A stretch of 64,000 bases of DNA from Agelaius tricolor (GCA_023055355.1 JALJCS010000001.1:83616881-83680880); one strand, 5' to 3'. Counted from the first letter of the stretch, positions 51,441 to 63,740 are shown. Notes: generated from the letters alone by a model not told the origin. Translations and numbers: made by a program.

Positions 51441-54400
51441 GGGGAGGCTAAAGGGAGAGAAAAGGAGGTTGCTGGGAACAGGATTGGTAAAGATGTGGAT
51501 TAGAAGGTGTATCAAGTGACAGATTGTCACTGATGCCACTTGCATCCTGCTTTCTATTTCACCCTCTTCATAATGCCTCTTGTGGAGTTACAAACATATT
51601 TCAGGTTTGTGGCTTCTTTGGTTTTTTTTCAAATATGCGTGCATAACTTCTTAACTGCAACTAAATGATGTAGTTAAAGTTTGTGTTGGTTACTAATTGT
51701 GCAATCAGCAACAGGTAACTTTGAAATGTCCCAGAATGCATCAGTTTTCATGCTTCTGTTGGCAGTTTCCAGATACAGCTTCACGAGGCTTGAATTTAAA
51801 GAGCTTTTGGTGCCCATGTGAGTGAGGCAGACCACCTGTTTTAAAACACCTGTTTTTCTTCTGTGGTCCTTAAAACTCACCAGCACCCCTGTTTAGAGGC
51901 CTGGGATTTAGAGTCTTGCTCTCTGAAATTCAAGGCTTAGGGGAATACCCTTAGTCCCTGGACAGATATTTTTAATTTTAAACATGTTTAATAGGTTGCC
52001 ATGCAAGGATGGCATTTCTTCTAGTGTAGCCATGCAAGGATGGCATTTCTTCTAGTGTAGCTTCTTTTTAGAAAGAATATGGTTGCAGTTGCATGCAGAG
52101 AGGTTAAGGAGGTGAGCAGTAGCTTCTGTGTGCAAACTTTCACAGAACTACTTTGCTTGGCATTGAGATAATAATGGAAGAGGGATGTGGGAGTGATGAT
52201 CCATGAAAGCATGAAGGGTGAGAAGAATGAGCTGACTGGCCAAGCAATATAGGAAGGGGAAGATTCCCAATGAAATTACCAGTCATCAATTATAAAAGGA
52301 GCAAAAGGCATTGTGAAATACATAGTAAGTGTATTTTACTATACAATTATTGCCCAATTCTTTGCTATTTAAAGCATATGTTAGGAAAAAATGCATGGGT
52401 TCAAATAGAAATTGATCAGGTTTATGCAGGAATATCAATTGAAATGTTGAGCACAGTGGTGTCAAGGCAGACTTTGACTTAGAATGTTCATACAAGATAA
52501 GAATATGCCAGAGTAATGACCAGTCTGTGTCCTGTGTTAGGTTGGTTTAACTGTGTATTAAAGTGTTTATTTATGTGCATCAGGTAGTTCTTATGCTTAA
52601 AAATGGAGTTACAGAGTTAAACTGTGTCATGACTGAAGTTTTCTGATTATTTTTCCCTGGATATTTTTTGTAAGATTAAATAGTTTTGAGATTCACCTAA
52701 GCATAGTAATTAAGCAGTAAATATTTTAAAAGAAAGGCAGTGTATGAATTGAGCAATTTTTTAATGAAAATATACCTGGTGATAGGAATTCTTTTCTACT
52801 GAAAGCAGAAAACTCTTGGTATTTCAAATAGGCAAAGAAGAAACAAAGCAAAGGAAAAATGCAATTTGGCAAAACTTCTCAGCTTTTGGGTAGTTTTCAT
52901 TTTTTTTTAATCTCCTATTAAGAAATAACAAAAATTTGTAGCAAAACATAATTAGGAACCGTGTTAGGGGCAGTGCCCTAATATAGTCTAAAAATGGCAT
53001 CTTTGTCAGAAAATTGCACAGGGCTGGCAGAAGCTTCCAGGAAGACCTACAGGGAAGCTGGGGTGTGTCAGCAGTACATGCCTGTTTAGAGAAGTTAATT
53101 TGCTTGAAAAAGTAATATTCATGGTGAGATTAAAATGTCTACATGTAGTTCTTTGGCTCTGTAGCTGGATCTTTTTCCTAATTTAAATATCCTTAATGGG
53201 TATTCCTCATCTTTGTTCCTCTTAAAGAAAAATGAGATTGGGGAAACATGTGATGGAGGCTGGGAGCTACTAATCTCTCTCTGAAGTAGACGTATTCTAT
53301 CTGACCACCGTAATATCCATCAGGCAGTGTGGGCTGCCTTGACTAGATTTTCACTGACTATAATGGGACATCACCACCTACATGTGTATGTCTTAACCTT
53401 AAAGTGAATTCTGCTTTCAACTACAGTTTTTAGAAATTATTCATTGGTATTTTCCTGCTCTCTAAGTTCCTTTGCAACCTTTTTGCTATGATGCCTCTTT
53501 TATGCCCCATCCTTTTCTAGTCAGCTATTTCTCCCTTAATTTTTCACATCCCCTTAAAAGGTGCACTTACTGCAGGAGGTCTGTTCTCCTGAGTCCTGTC
53601 ACAGAAAAAAACTTGTTACAACTGTGGAATGTGTAGTAGAAACAAGGAAATAGGTTATAATCTGAATGTTACACCTATGAATTTTGTCACAAACCCTTTT
53701 TTAGCTGTCTTTTATTTAGTTGGTCATCTTTTTTAAGGTGTTTTAGAACTTCACATTTTTTTTGCCTGTGTGTCCATCAAGTCTTTGATTAAGCTATAAA
53801 CCACTGCAGTAATGCAAATAAATTAAATGCATGTGAGTAGGCAGCAGGACTTCTTAATGTTATATAGTTATCCTCCACTAAAGTATTAGTAGCAAATTTA
53901 CGTCCAAATTCAGCAAAGAATTTAAGCATTTTTCTATGCTAAAGTCGTCACTGGGAAAAGCAAAGCACGCAATCTCACAAGATTTGTTTTTTACTTGCCT
54001 GTAAAATAGTCCCCCCTGTATGTAACACAGGCCTTGAATTGATGGTTGTCTTATCAAGAAGTAGATTCAAGATTGGAGTCTTTTCAAGAACCATGAAAGC
54101 CTTGAGCTTGATAATTTTGTAAAATAATAAAAAAAATTACTTTCTGCTAAGTTTATGTACTCACTTTTAAGCTGGAAAAACTCTATACTGTCTAAAAGAG
54201 GTTTTCTCCATTTAAGATTTCCATTTTTTCTCCATTTAAGATTTCTAGTACCTTTTATGGATTCTTGTTTAGTCAAAAGGGTTTACATTAGCAGCTACCA
54301 CTTAAATAGGGATAACAACTAATAATAGCTAGGAATCATGAAAACTAGAAGCTGAAAAGACCTATTAAATTGTTTGAATCTTTCCCCTGCCGTTTTAGGG

Positions 54401-55940
54401 CTGTTCCTTGTAATTTCCAGTGCTTCCTTTGGTCCAGTTCTTCTTCCTTACACTATGAGCACTATCACAATTTTCAATGCCTTCTTGCAGTTTCCCCACT
54501 TCTGGAATTCAGCTATGACAATTTTAATTTACTCTGACTTCTCATATAGGTGTGTGAGGTATCTCTTTTTGTTACCTTTAATTTCTCTTCTTTTTTCAGT
54601 TTTAGACCTTCCACCATCCTTGAGGTTTCTGCTTTTCTTTCAGTTTGTATTTGCATTCTATGAGATTAATTTTTAATATTTTCTCATAAGCTGTTCCTTC
54701 CATTTCAATATTTTTTTATTGCCTTTTTCTAGTTCTGAGTTCTCCAGTTTGTTAATAATTCTGTGGACTTGCTCCTCCTTCTTGCTGAAGCCAATGGGAA
54801 AAAACAAAGGCATACTACTGCACATAACTCTTTCCTGCAATTTTTATCCTGTATCCATAATATTTTTTTTTTAAAGTGACTCAAATGTATGAGTATTTTG
54901 CAGTTTCCATATACAGTGGTACTAGGATTCTTGTCTCTCCTGAGTGAACATAGTCATCACCTGTCTCAGACGATTCTTCTAGCTGGCAGACCTTTTATTA
55001 ACTTCACCATGGCTGACTGGCTTCCAGACCAGATAGTTTGCATTTTACCAGGTGGAAGCATGGGCAAAATTTGCAACTCAGTGTGTGCCTTCATGGAAAT
55101 ACCTTAAAGACAATATCAGTAATTTTGAGCAGCTGAGGCCAACAACACTAATGAAAATACTGCTTAGAATCCTTTGCCAAATAGCCTAAGTACTGCCTGA
55201 ATGAAAACTCCAGTGTGAAAATTCTGAAGCTGTCCTCCTGGAGATACCTGCTACTTTAGGTGCTTTCTCTCCAAAATAATGCTAAGTGTTCAGTAAAATG
55301 GTTTCTTCATATGTAAGGTGCCAAATGGAGAATGCTCGGGATAAGTGTTTTAATGGAGCCACCAGCATTTTGGCTGGAGTGGACATTTGGTCCCAGTGAT
55401 TCTTTTACCCATTTGTAATGGCTTTGGACATTTTGGACCATGTATTTGAGGAAAATGTTAGCTTGAGGTCTAACAGCAAGCAGTTACTCAGTATTCTATG
55501 GGATTTTTGCACATACAGTTGCACTCATGTACATGTTTTAGTTTTTTCACTCAGTGGTTCATGGGGACCAGACACTAGACAGTTCAATATATATATAGCT
55601 TTATAACTGCAAAAACACAGTAGTGCACCCCACTTTAGATACTAAAGAATATTTATGCCCCACATGCCTGTAAATGACTATTTTGGGTACACTGTAAGCT
55701 GAGTGAACTTGGGTGAGCTGTATTTTGTCTCATAAGTGACACAAGTCTGCTTGAAATAAAATAAATTATTTTCCTCTGAGTCTTACCTGTATTTACATTT
55801 TGTCTGGGTGAAGTCCACTTTTTTAGATGCACTTCCCATCATGTCCCTGTGTGGTACTGGAGCAGTATTTGCAAGATGTTTTGCTGAACATCAAAGTGCT
55901 GTTTTTTTAGTGACCTTTTACTGGAGGGTCATAGTGGCAC
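51441..55940. other. AT-rich non-coding stretch, no gene seen
   Basis: Frames are short. The one of 100 codons at 54374-54676 is hydrophobic and AT-biased. Two local tandem duplications occur: 51998-52059, and a 23-bp unit at about 54203-54244 (CTCCATTTAAGATTTC twice). Confidence 0.5.
51998..52059. repeat. Perfect tandem duplication, 31 bp x 2
   Basis: The unit starting GCCATGCAAGGATGGCATTT occurs at 51998-52028 and again immediately at 52029-52059 with no differences. The absence of divergence suggests a recent duplication, or a polymorphic or assembly difference. Confidence 0.95.
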
Positions 55941-55944
55941 AGGA

Positions 55945-56523
55945 TGTAGTTGGAGGCCTCACACTAGTGATGTTCAATACTGGGCCCAATATTGTGGAAC
56001 ATGTTTATCCATTACTTGGATGAAGGTGCAGATGCCACCTCAGCAAGTTTGCTGACAATGCAAATCTATGAGGAGTGGCTGGTACCCCAGAGGGCTGTGC
56101 AGCCCTTCAGAAGGACTTTGATGGGTTGGAGAGATGAGCAGAGAAGAACTGTGAAATTCAGCAAAGGCAAGTGCAGTGTCCTGTACCTGGGGAGGAACAA
56201 CCCCATGCACCAGCACAGGCTGGGGTCTGATCTGCTGGGAAGCAGCTCTGTGGAGAAGGACCTGGGGGTCCTGGTGGCCAACAAGCTGCTCACAAACCAG
56301 CGGTGTGTCCTTGTGGCCAAGAGGCTGAAGGTATCCTGGGGTGCACTGGGAAGAGCATTGCCAGCAGGTCACAGGAGGTGATCCTGTCCTTCTACTCAGC
56401 CCTGGTGAGGCACATCTGGAGTGCTGTGTCCAGTTCTGGGCTCCTCAGGACAAGAGAGATGTGGAGCACCTGGTGTGGGTCCCATGGAGGGCTACAAAGA
56501 TGATTAAGGGACTGGAACATTAT
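55945..56523 (+). mobile_element. CR1 LINE, left part (interrupted by LTR)
   Basis: ORF2 reverse-transcriptase C-terminal text follows in order: TAGTTGGAGGCCTCACACTA, GGAGGAACAACCCCATGCAC, GGACCTGGGGGTCCTGGTGG, CACAGGAGGTGATCCTGTCC and ATGATTAAGGGACTGGAACAT. Translation across frames shows KGKCSVLYLGRNNPMHQHRL and EKDLGVLVANKLL, matching the RT thumb/C-terminal region of CR1. Frameshifts split these pieces. The element stops abruptly where the LTR starts and resumes at 56901. Confidence 0.95.
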
Positions 56524-56900
56524 TGTAGCAGGGCATCCCCAACATGGTAATAATGAGCATTGACTCCATGATTGCAGAAGGCCGATCAATTGCTTTATTC
56601 TTTCTACACTCTACTATACTACTACATTCTGCTATATGAAAAGCCCATCACCCTTGCCAGACAATCCAATATAGCTTTAACCTAATTGGTAATTCAATCA
56701 AAACACCATTTCCAGAGTCCAATTAAGGAGTCACCCTTTGGTAAACAATCTCCACAACACATTCCACATGTGCACAACAGGTTCAGCAAATGAAGATAAG
56801 AATTGTTTTCTCTGAACCTTCTCACAGCTTCTCACAGATTCCCAGGAAAATCCTGGGAGAGAACTGTGTCTCTCTCTGTTCAGAGGATGTCGTTACCACA
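56524..56900 (-). mobile_element. Solo LTR of an endogenous retrovirus inserted in CR1
   Basis: A 377-bp block starts TGTAGCAGGGCATC and ends GTCGTTACCACA, giving TG..CA ends. It lies inside otherwise continuous CR1 sequence. On the minus strand it starts TGTGGTAACGACATCC, carries AATAAAG (about 56594-56600 on the plus strand) as a polyadenylation signal and ends in TGCTACA, so its orientation is minus. There is no gag/pol, so it is solo. The flanks carry GAACAT (56515-56520) and GAGCAT (56901-56906), one mismatch apart. This may be a decayed 6-bp target-site duplication with three extra bases at the left junction. I recall similar LTRs in passerine genomes. Confidence 0.85.
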
Positions 56901-57262
56901 GAGCATATCTCTTATGCTGAGGGAGATGGGCCTGTTCAGCTTCCAGAAGAGGTGACTGAGATGGGACCTCATCAATTTCAAAAGGATGTTTCCAGGCTCT
57001 TCTTGGTGGTGCCAAGCAATGGGAAAAGAGGCAATGGGCAGAAACTGATGCACAGGAAGTTCCCCCTGAACAGGAAGAAGAATTTTACTGTGCAGGTGAC
57101 TAAGCACTGGAACAGATTGCCCAGAGAGGCTGTGGAGTCTCCATCCCTAGGGATATTCAAGAACTGTCTGGATGCAATCCTATGCCATGGGCTCTACGAT
57201 GGTTCTGCTTGATCAGATGACCCACTGTGGTGTCTTGCAACCTTAACTATTCTATGATTCTG
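56901..57262 (+). mobile_element. CR1 LINE, right part with 3' tail (interrupted by LTR)
   Basis: This continues the left part: GAGCATATCTCTTATGCTGA, CTTCTTGGTGGTGCCAAGCA, GGCAATGGGCAGAAACTGAT, GCACTGGAACAGATTGCCCA. The 3' UTR GATCAGATGACCCACTGTGG then leads to the tail ATTCTATGATTCTG at 57249-57262. The translation shows SRLFLVVPSNGKRGNGQKLM and [20 protein letters not shown]. Same subfamily texture as 25328-25610. Confidence 0.96.
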
Positions 57263-59190
57263 TTAACACTAACCTGCTGCTTTAACAAAAATCACTAAGA
57301 TGGGAAAATACAAGAAATTATAAGTATATTGGCAAGACTCTTATGGACTGGGAAGGACTATTTTCAAATACTCATGGATTTGGATGTGGGGACTGAGCTA
57401 CTGGAATGGCCACTATGTGGTAAACACTTTGTTAGAACCACCTTTGCTGGTTAAGCCTTAAGAAGAATTTAACCAATAAGCCTGTGGTACCCCTTCCCAT
57501 CTAGAGATTTCATAGGAGCTAGACAATAATTACCAGAGAGTTTGCTCAACTTCAGCTCAAAAAAGTAGCTACCTGATGTACAGATATTCAGTGACTGCTC
57601 AGGCTCAGTGGCTGTCTTAATGCCCTAGGCTGGTGTTTCTGGGAATGCTAAATGCCAGTGTTAGGAAAAGATAGGGAAGATTAAAGAATATAAAGATTAG
57701 TGGCACTGTTAAGGGCTTTCTATCCTTGGGCAGTTGCCACTGTTCATTTTTACTGATATTAATAATTACAGTGTGAGCCAATTGGTAGTACCCTAGTAGC
57801 TTCTTATGTGGAAATCTGCTATTTTTCATAAAACAATATATAAAAGGAATACTTTTTAGCATTTAGGTTATAGTTCAGACTCTAATTTCATATTCCAGGA
57901 CAATAGTTAAACTGTATGCTTTAACATTTGCCAATGATGCTATGTTTATCAGTCTGGTAAACAGTCTACTGCTAGGCTGGGCAAGCTTGTAGCTCTTGAA
58001 AGCATGCACGTTTTAATGGACAGCAATTACAGTACTCACACAGCCTGAGCTTTCTGTCCAGTAGAAAAGGGGTTAAAACTTAATAGGGGTTGGGCAGGAG
58101 GGAGGGAAAAAAATCCTAGGCAGAATGTCTCCACACAGAGAAAGCAAGAACAATTAATATGTGCTCCAAACTGCTAAGGACAGCAGAAAAAAGCAACTAG
58201 TATAAATAATTAAAGCAGAGATTAGATAAATATTTGGGGAGGGGGTACTGTGATGGTGTAATTGCTGATGTTAAGGCGAGGTGGACTTCTGTGCTTCCCT
58301 TTTGTTCTAAGGTTTACTACAGCCCATTACTTAGTAACCTGCCATATGCTATAATTTTTAAACCATGTTTTTTAAAAAGCTTGCATAAGAAAGAACTCTT
58401 GAACATAGGCTGGGATGTGACTTTGTCATGCAATATGGCTTTATGATTCATTCATTTTCCCAGATTTTATTTCTCCAGAGCAGGTCTTGGGTTGGCATCC
58501 AGAGCCCTGCAAAAGATCCACAGGGCTGAGTGGAAGGAATATAAATGCTTCACTGGAGCCAGACTTTGGCTGGGGCAGTGGCTTTCAATAGACTAAAGTT
58601 GAAATACACAGACAGGGAGGTGGGGGAGGTGTTTTGCAGTGTCGCAGATCCCAGGAATACCTGATTTTAGGAGTAGAGAATTAGGATTTTTTAATACATT
58701 CACTAACAGGGTTGTTTCTTGTTTCAGAGAAAAACAGCTACAACATCAGGAAACCAAGCCTGAGGTTTATTGTTTAAAAGGGGAAAAACCCAAACATGTT
58801 TTAGTAACAAAGGGTGTCTTCACACTTGACTATCTATATAAAAATTACCTGAAGAACACAGAAAATTAAACTGGAGACTAATATTCAACAAATTAAATAT
58901 TCTTCTATTGAAGAAGGGGGAAGCAAGCAATTTACATCAAAATATTAAATGTTCAGTGGATAATTTCAGAAAAAGCCCTTAAAAATAAAACTTTCATTAA
59001 AATACTCTTCAGAGCTCAGAAATACTTGCAAACACCTCAAAGGACATAAGAGCTCTAATAATCTATCAGTTAAACTGCTGTGATTTTTTGTGTCTGTTTT
59101 TCTGTGTTCGTATTTTTACCTGTCACAGTATGAATGGGTAACCTTATAGAAACATCCTGCATGAATTGTGGGGTTCTGTGCCCCATCAGT
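57263..59190. other. Non-coding stretch, no gene seen
   Basis: No gene, RNA or mobile element was identified. It is AT-rich with purine-rich tracts around 58080-58110. Confidence 0.5.
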
Positions 59191-59415
59191 TTCTGTGGTA
59201 ATCTGGGGGAGCCCTCCAGTATCTGCCCGCACCCCGAGCCGAGCTCTCACTCACACACTGCAGCCAGCCCGTGCGGCGAGCCCAGCCTGGTGCTCTTGGA
59301 GACAGGGAGATGCAAGGTACCATTTTTTTTTCCAGACTGTAAATGATTCCTTTTCTTTGCTCCACAGAACATCCGATGTGGTGCCCAATCGGCTGAGAAA
59401 GCTCCACAGACGTCA

Positions 59416-59429
59416 GTGTGTGTGTGTAT

Positions 59430-59460
<31 letters not shown>
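59416..59460. repeat. (TG)n dinucleotide repeat
   Basis: Near-pure (TG)n with two TA interruptions, 45 bp. Likely variable in length. (TG)n tracts can form Z-DNA. The H/T-rich translations on the minus strand here are artefacts. Confidence 0.95.
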
Positions 59461-60695
59461 CCTGCACAGCCAACTGCAGCTGGAACCTCCATTAGAGCAG
59501 CCCTATTGATTTCTGGTTCACACTGCAGTAACAGGGCTAGAGTGCAGGGCGGGAGGAGAAGAAAGCGGGGTGGGGAGAGGAAATAATCCCAGTGGTTTAA
59601 AAACAAGGCTTAACTGAAGGCACATCCGGGTGTATGTGCATATGTATAGCACATACACGCCAGTTTGCAGAGATATGCCACTGCTTGCTTAAAAAAACAC
59701 CACCAAAAATCCCCAGGCAGAGCAATTCCCAAATCTCATGAAACAACAGTCTTGCCAGGTTTCAGACCCCCCACACACATGGATTGATATTTGCTGCTTT
59801 GTCGATGCTGGGTTTGCACACCGGAGCTGGCTGCAAAATATTTCTGTTTTGTTAAAGGACTGCAGGAGATGCGCACTTTAAATGGCTCTTTCTCTACGCA
59901 CACATTAATCTGCTTGGGGACTGTGGAGGGGGGGGTTAGAGATCCAGCTTGAGTGTGTAAAGCACAGGGCAGAGAGAGCTCCAGGAAGCTGCTCTGCGTT
60001 TACTGGCAGTCATTTTCTCGTGATGCATAATGCACAAGGTGCCAATGCAAGCTGAGGTGTAAAAAACAGGGGTGGGGGGTGGTGTGGTGTGTGTGAAAAT
60101 GGTGTGTCTGGTAGTGGCTGAGCTTTCCTCTTTATCTGAGGTTTCTTTCTCAGCTAATATCTGGGCATAATTTATAGCTGCATGTTAATATGTTTTCTTG
60201 GTATTTCAGCACATCTGTGAAGAAAATCCTTGCAAAGCAAGTGTGTCTTTTCACAATCACTGCATGTCAGTCTGGCAGACTCTAGCTGTGAGCAGTATAC
60301 AGCGAAGGGGGGGAAAGCCCCCAGCACCGTTATCTGTTTAGGGGGTGGGGGAAGGGTCGACGGTAATACCTTTAAAAACCCGAAAGGCGGTAAGCCATTA
60401 TTAGCAAAAGTTATATTGAGCATGCTTGCCAGACAGGCAGTGCAGCGCAGCTCAGCTCTAGTTCCGCCCAGACATGTGCCTTGCCATTTTCATTTTAATC
60501 AGTCTGCTCAGGATGGCTGCTGATTCATTTTGCGGGATGGCCCCCTGGGAGCCAAGGTGAAAGCCTGAGGCGAGCTGCTATTGCATCAATGCAGCACTCC
60601 ACATCAGACACAGGGAGGGGAGGCAAGGCTTCGGCAGCAGATAGAGTTCAAAATACCAGCCTCACTATTAAAAAAACAAACCAGTACTCCCCTTC

Positions 60696-60775
60696 AAAAA
60701 AAAAAAAAAACAAAAAACCAAAACCAAAAAACCCCAAACAAACAACAAACAACAAAAAAAGCCCCAAACAAAAAC
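60696..60775. repeat. A-rich low-complexity tract (A15, then (CAAA)n-like)
   Basis: A15 is followed by CAAAAAACCAAAACC- and AACAAACAAC-type sequence. Lysine/asparagine-rich frames on the plus strand here (60581-60871) are artefacts. Confidence 0.9.
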
Positions 60776-61260
60776 CTCTCTGTAGAAGTAATAATATTTT
60801 TTAAAAAGGAAAAAAGGAGAAAAAGGAAAAAAAGGAGTATATACCCAACACCCCCCTCCCAGAATCATTGAATAAAACACAATTATTGAAGAAAAATCTC
60901 TTCTGTTCCTTCCTTCCCCTCTTACCCTGGAAGCTCTGGAGCTACAATTTCTTTCCAGTGTCTTGTTTAAAAAGAAAAAGGATGCTCTCTATTTCTCTAT
61001 TTACCTGATAACTAGCGGGGGGTGGGATACCTGATTTAGCTGGAGACTTTGATTTGTGGGATTGACAACCTTATTATGCAGTGAGCTTATTATTGATATT
61101 ATTCTGCTCTCGGTTGCCATGACCACCTTGTGAGAGACATTCAATTTTCTCTCTTCCATCATCATTATCTATGAGGCCATCTGTTGTGGAAAATGAATTC
61201 AGCCTCATTTGCATGACTGATAAGCAAATTTTTTTTTATCTATTTAACAGAAGGTCATAT

Positions 61261-63480
61261 GCCGGGGATTTGGAGCTGGTGAAAAAAAAAAAATGTGGAG
61301 GAAAAAAAAAAGGCATCTCAAGAGGATGAGTGGGAGTGCGTGCATTAGAGGATGTATGTGGAAGTAAAACAGATCCCTCAGGCCTGCTAGCCTATCCTAC
61401 TGCATTTGTCATTCCTGCCAGGGCGACATTTTTTCCCCCTAAGCTTCTGCACACTAAAGAGAGTGAGAGCTTTTTCCCTGCAGTCTTCTTGAAGCCCCCC
61501 TGGTTTTTTTTTACTCAGTGTTGGTGGGTGTATTTTAATATATATACACATATTTTTTTTTTTAAATTCCCTGGAACATGGGGTATCTTTTCTGTGTTCA
61601 ATGAAGAAAAAAGCAGCCTTTTCTGGGTCTCTGTGGTATGCTTCTTACTCCTCATCCTTTCAAAGTTTTAGTAAGCCAGGGTGTTTCTTAACCATGCTGA
61701 AATGTCTTGCTTATGTTTAACTTGCAAATGGTTAACAGTGCAGGTGTGGGCTGTGTTTTGTGCAGGGTGGGGGTTGATTCTTGCAGCTAACTGGGAAGAT
61801 TATTGTGATTTTTGTAGTCATTCTGTAGCTTGTACTTAAATGTCCATTGTTTGCTCTTTTCAAGTTTTTCTGGCATTACTGCTGTGCAGCTGAAATTGTA
61901 TTGGGCTGTAGAATAGCTGATAAAAAGATCCTAAAGAATATGTTTAGTATATGACTGCATAATGTTGCATGCATTAAGCATGTTGTTGTTTATATAAACT
62001 TGCTGCATGTGGACAGTACTTGTTTGATATGGAGAACCCGAGACAGAAGCTTCACAGATTAGAATGCTCAATGACAGCCGAATGCAATTAAATAAAAGAA
62101 AGTAAGATACCGTATTTGGCACTAAAATGACTTTTGAAAACAATGGATTTTTACTTTTAAGGGGAACACTTGTATAAGAGTAGCTTTTTTGAAACAACAC
62201 TATCTTAAATGTTTCATAGCTGTAATACATTTTTTTAAAGAGAAGAAGCTTTGTAAATAAGGAGTGATTAATTCAGTTAACTCTTTGAAAACATCACAGT
62301 ATATATTTCAATTTTAAAATAGTTATGATAAGTAGTCCATGTACGTTTAGTGAAGATCTGTTAATCCTATTAATTTAGTGCTAAAATGTAGACAAACAGT
62401 ATAAAGGAAAACAACTTGTGTCAGTAAGAAGGAAACTACCTACTGTTCTATGGAAGAGGTGTTACACAGGTTTGTTTCTTTTAATTGTCACTAACAAAGA
62501 TTAAACTCAATCGAACAGAAGCATGGCATTTTCTTCTGAGTTCTGACCAATGTGCACAGCCTCATCTAGGCAGAGGAGGTTTTTTTAAACCTTTACTTGT
62601 TTTCTGAAGAAGTAATGTGAGGATAAAAGTAGACTTTTTATATGATAAATACTTTGCCTGGCTGATGATACTCCTTTAAAGGTAGAAAAGGAGAAATGCA
62701 GTACTCCCTTTCTTGCAAATAAATACTTACGGATTTTATTTGTAATCTATGGGGAATATTTTTTTATATTTCCCACTTGCCATGGAGAAATGGTTACGGG
62801 TGCTGGATTTCAGGTGGTGAGAAGTGTCACTTCTATTGAGGGCAGCTAGAGACTAGATCTCTGACTTGTCTACATTAAGTGACTTACCTTAAATTACTTG
62901 ATTAAATTTCCTATTTTTTATGGGTTTATTTTTGTTTGTTTTAGAAGACACTCTGCAACAGACCTAGCATTAATTTGTTATGACAGTCTATCGCTGATAG
63001 TTGTTTAAAGGGAAATCTTTTTTCCTATCACTCTGATTTCAGAAAGAGTATCTTCCTTGTACATTTTAAAAAAGGAGTAAGATTTAATGCTTTTTTTGCA
63101 TCCGCCATATTTATCATGCCTGTTGGGATCTGTGGTGGAAGTTAGCTCACAGAACTAGTTTCACACTCTGAGCTCAGCCCAGTGCAGCTCTGACAGCTGC
63201 AGGGAGTGGAGGGTGTCTGAAACGGTGCTGGTTTCCTCAGTGGACTTCAGTTGGAAGTAATGGCATACTGTGCATTAGCAGACTGTCTTATAGCACACAA
63301 AGGTTGAGGTCTCCGTCTTATCCCCACCTCCCCCCTCCACTTGAATTGTCAGCATCTTCCCAAGGCTGGTGAATAAAACTGCTAAAGTTCGGGAAAAGCC
63401 TAACAGATAACGCAGTCAATTCCCTTTCCCTGCCCCCCAAAAGTTAATTACCGAGCTTGGTTGGATTCCTCCCCGCCACC
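61261..63480. other. Non-coding stretch, no gene seen
   Basis: The sequence is AT-rich between 61.7 and 63.1 kb and rises in GC towards 63.2 kb. No reading frame is convincing: the 113-codon frame at 61330-61671 has no recognisable domain. Confidence 0.5.
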
Positions 63481-63560
63481 CTGACATTTGACTGCTGCTA
63501 ATTCACTGATTAATCTCATTAATGTGATTATAGCAGGATTTGGAGTTGGCTGCCATTGTT
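63444..63560. promoter_or_regulatory. Cluster of TAAT/ATTA motifs, candidate homeodomain-bound element
   Basis: TTAATTA at 63444-63450 and repeated TAAT/ATTA cores at 63499-63531 (GCTAATTC, GATTAATC, CATTAATG, GATTATAG) are packed in under 100 bp. The flanks are GC-rich and unrepetitive. Such clusters are typical of developmental enhancers in vertebrates. This is inferred from motif density only. Confidence 0.35.
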
Positions 63561-63740
63561 CTGCAGACAGCGCCATTCAGCGCCGGCCCTCGCCGCCCCC
63601 CTCGGCGCGTCGGTGCTGTTCCTTCAGCACCGGGAGCTGTCCGGCTCACCGGGAGCTGTCCGGCTCACCGGGAGCTGTCCGGCTCGCCGGGAGCTGTCTG
63701 CGCTCACCGGCCCCGTGCCCTGCGACTGCTCCCGGAGGTA
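63560..63740. promoter_or_regulatory. Short CpG-rich segment near right edge
   Basis: CpG-dense text (GCGCCGGCCCTCGCCGCCCC; TCGGCGCGTCGG) surrounds the 19-bp minisatellite. It could be the edge of a promoter CpG island for a gene beyond the window. GC-rich minisatellites also accumulate in subtelomeric or gene-dense bird DNA. Confidence 0.35.
63628..63704. repeat. GC-rich minisatellite, 19-bp unit, four copies
   Basis: CACCGGGAGCTGTCCGGCT is repeated at 63628-63646, 63647-63665 and 63666-63684. These copies are identical. A diverged fourth copy lies at 63685-63704. It sits within the GC-rich, CpG-containing segment at 63560-63740. The three overlapping reading frames here simply translate the repeat and should not be called genes. 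Confidence 0.95.

Larger units (their letters stand above)
59191..61260. promoter_or_regulatory. GC-richer block with regulatory character
   Basis: Compared with the AT-rich stretches before it, this 2-kb block contains CpGs (GAGCCGAGCTCTCACTCACA; GAGCGAGCTGC-like segments near 60570), G runs and few TE traces. Donor-like (GATGCAAG/GTACCA, about 59318) and acceptor-like (TTTGCTCCACAG, ending about 59368) signals occur but do not define a coding exon. An octamer-like POU site, ATTTGCAT (61207-61214), lies in a segment of low CpG, about 61080-61260, that has the texture of a vertebrate conserved non-coding element. It may be promoter-proximal sequence or an enhancer of a gene to the right. No protein could be assigned. 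Confidence 0.35.

Noticed and set aside
59160..59510. Possible coding exon between donor-like GTACCA and acceptor-like CCACAG signals
   Set aside because: The frames run into the (TG)n tract, have no recognisable domain, and the signals do not enclose a consistent open frame.
60581..60871. Lysine/asparagine-rich 96-codon frame
   Set aside because: It is generated by A15 and (CAAA)n low-complexity sequence.
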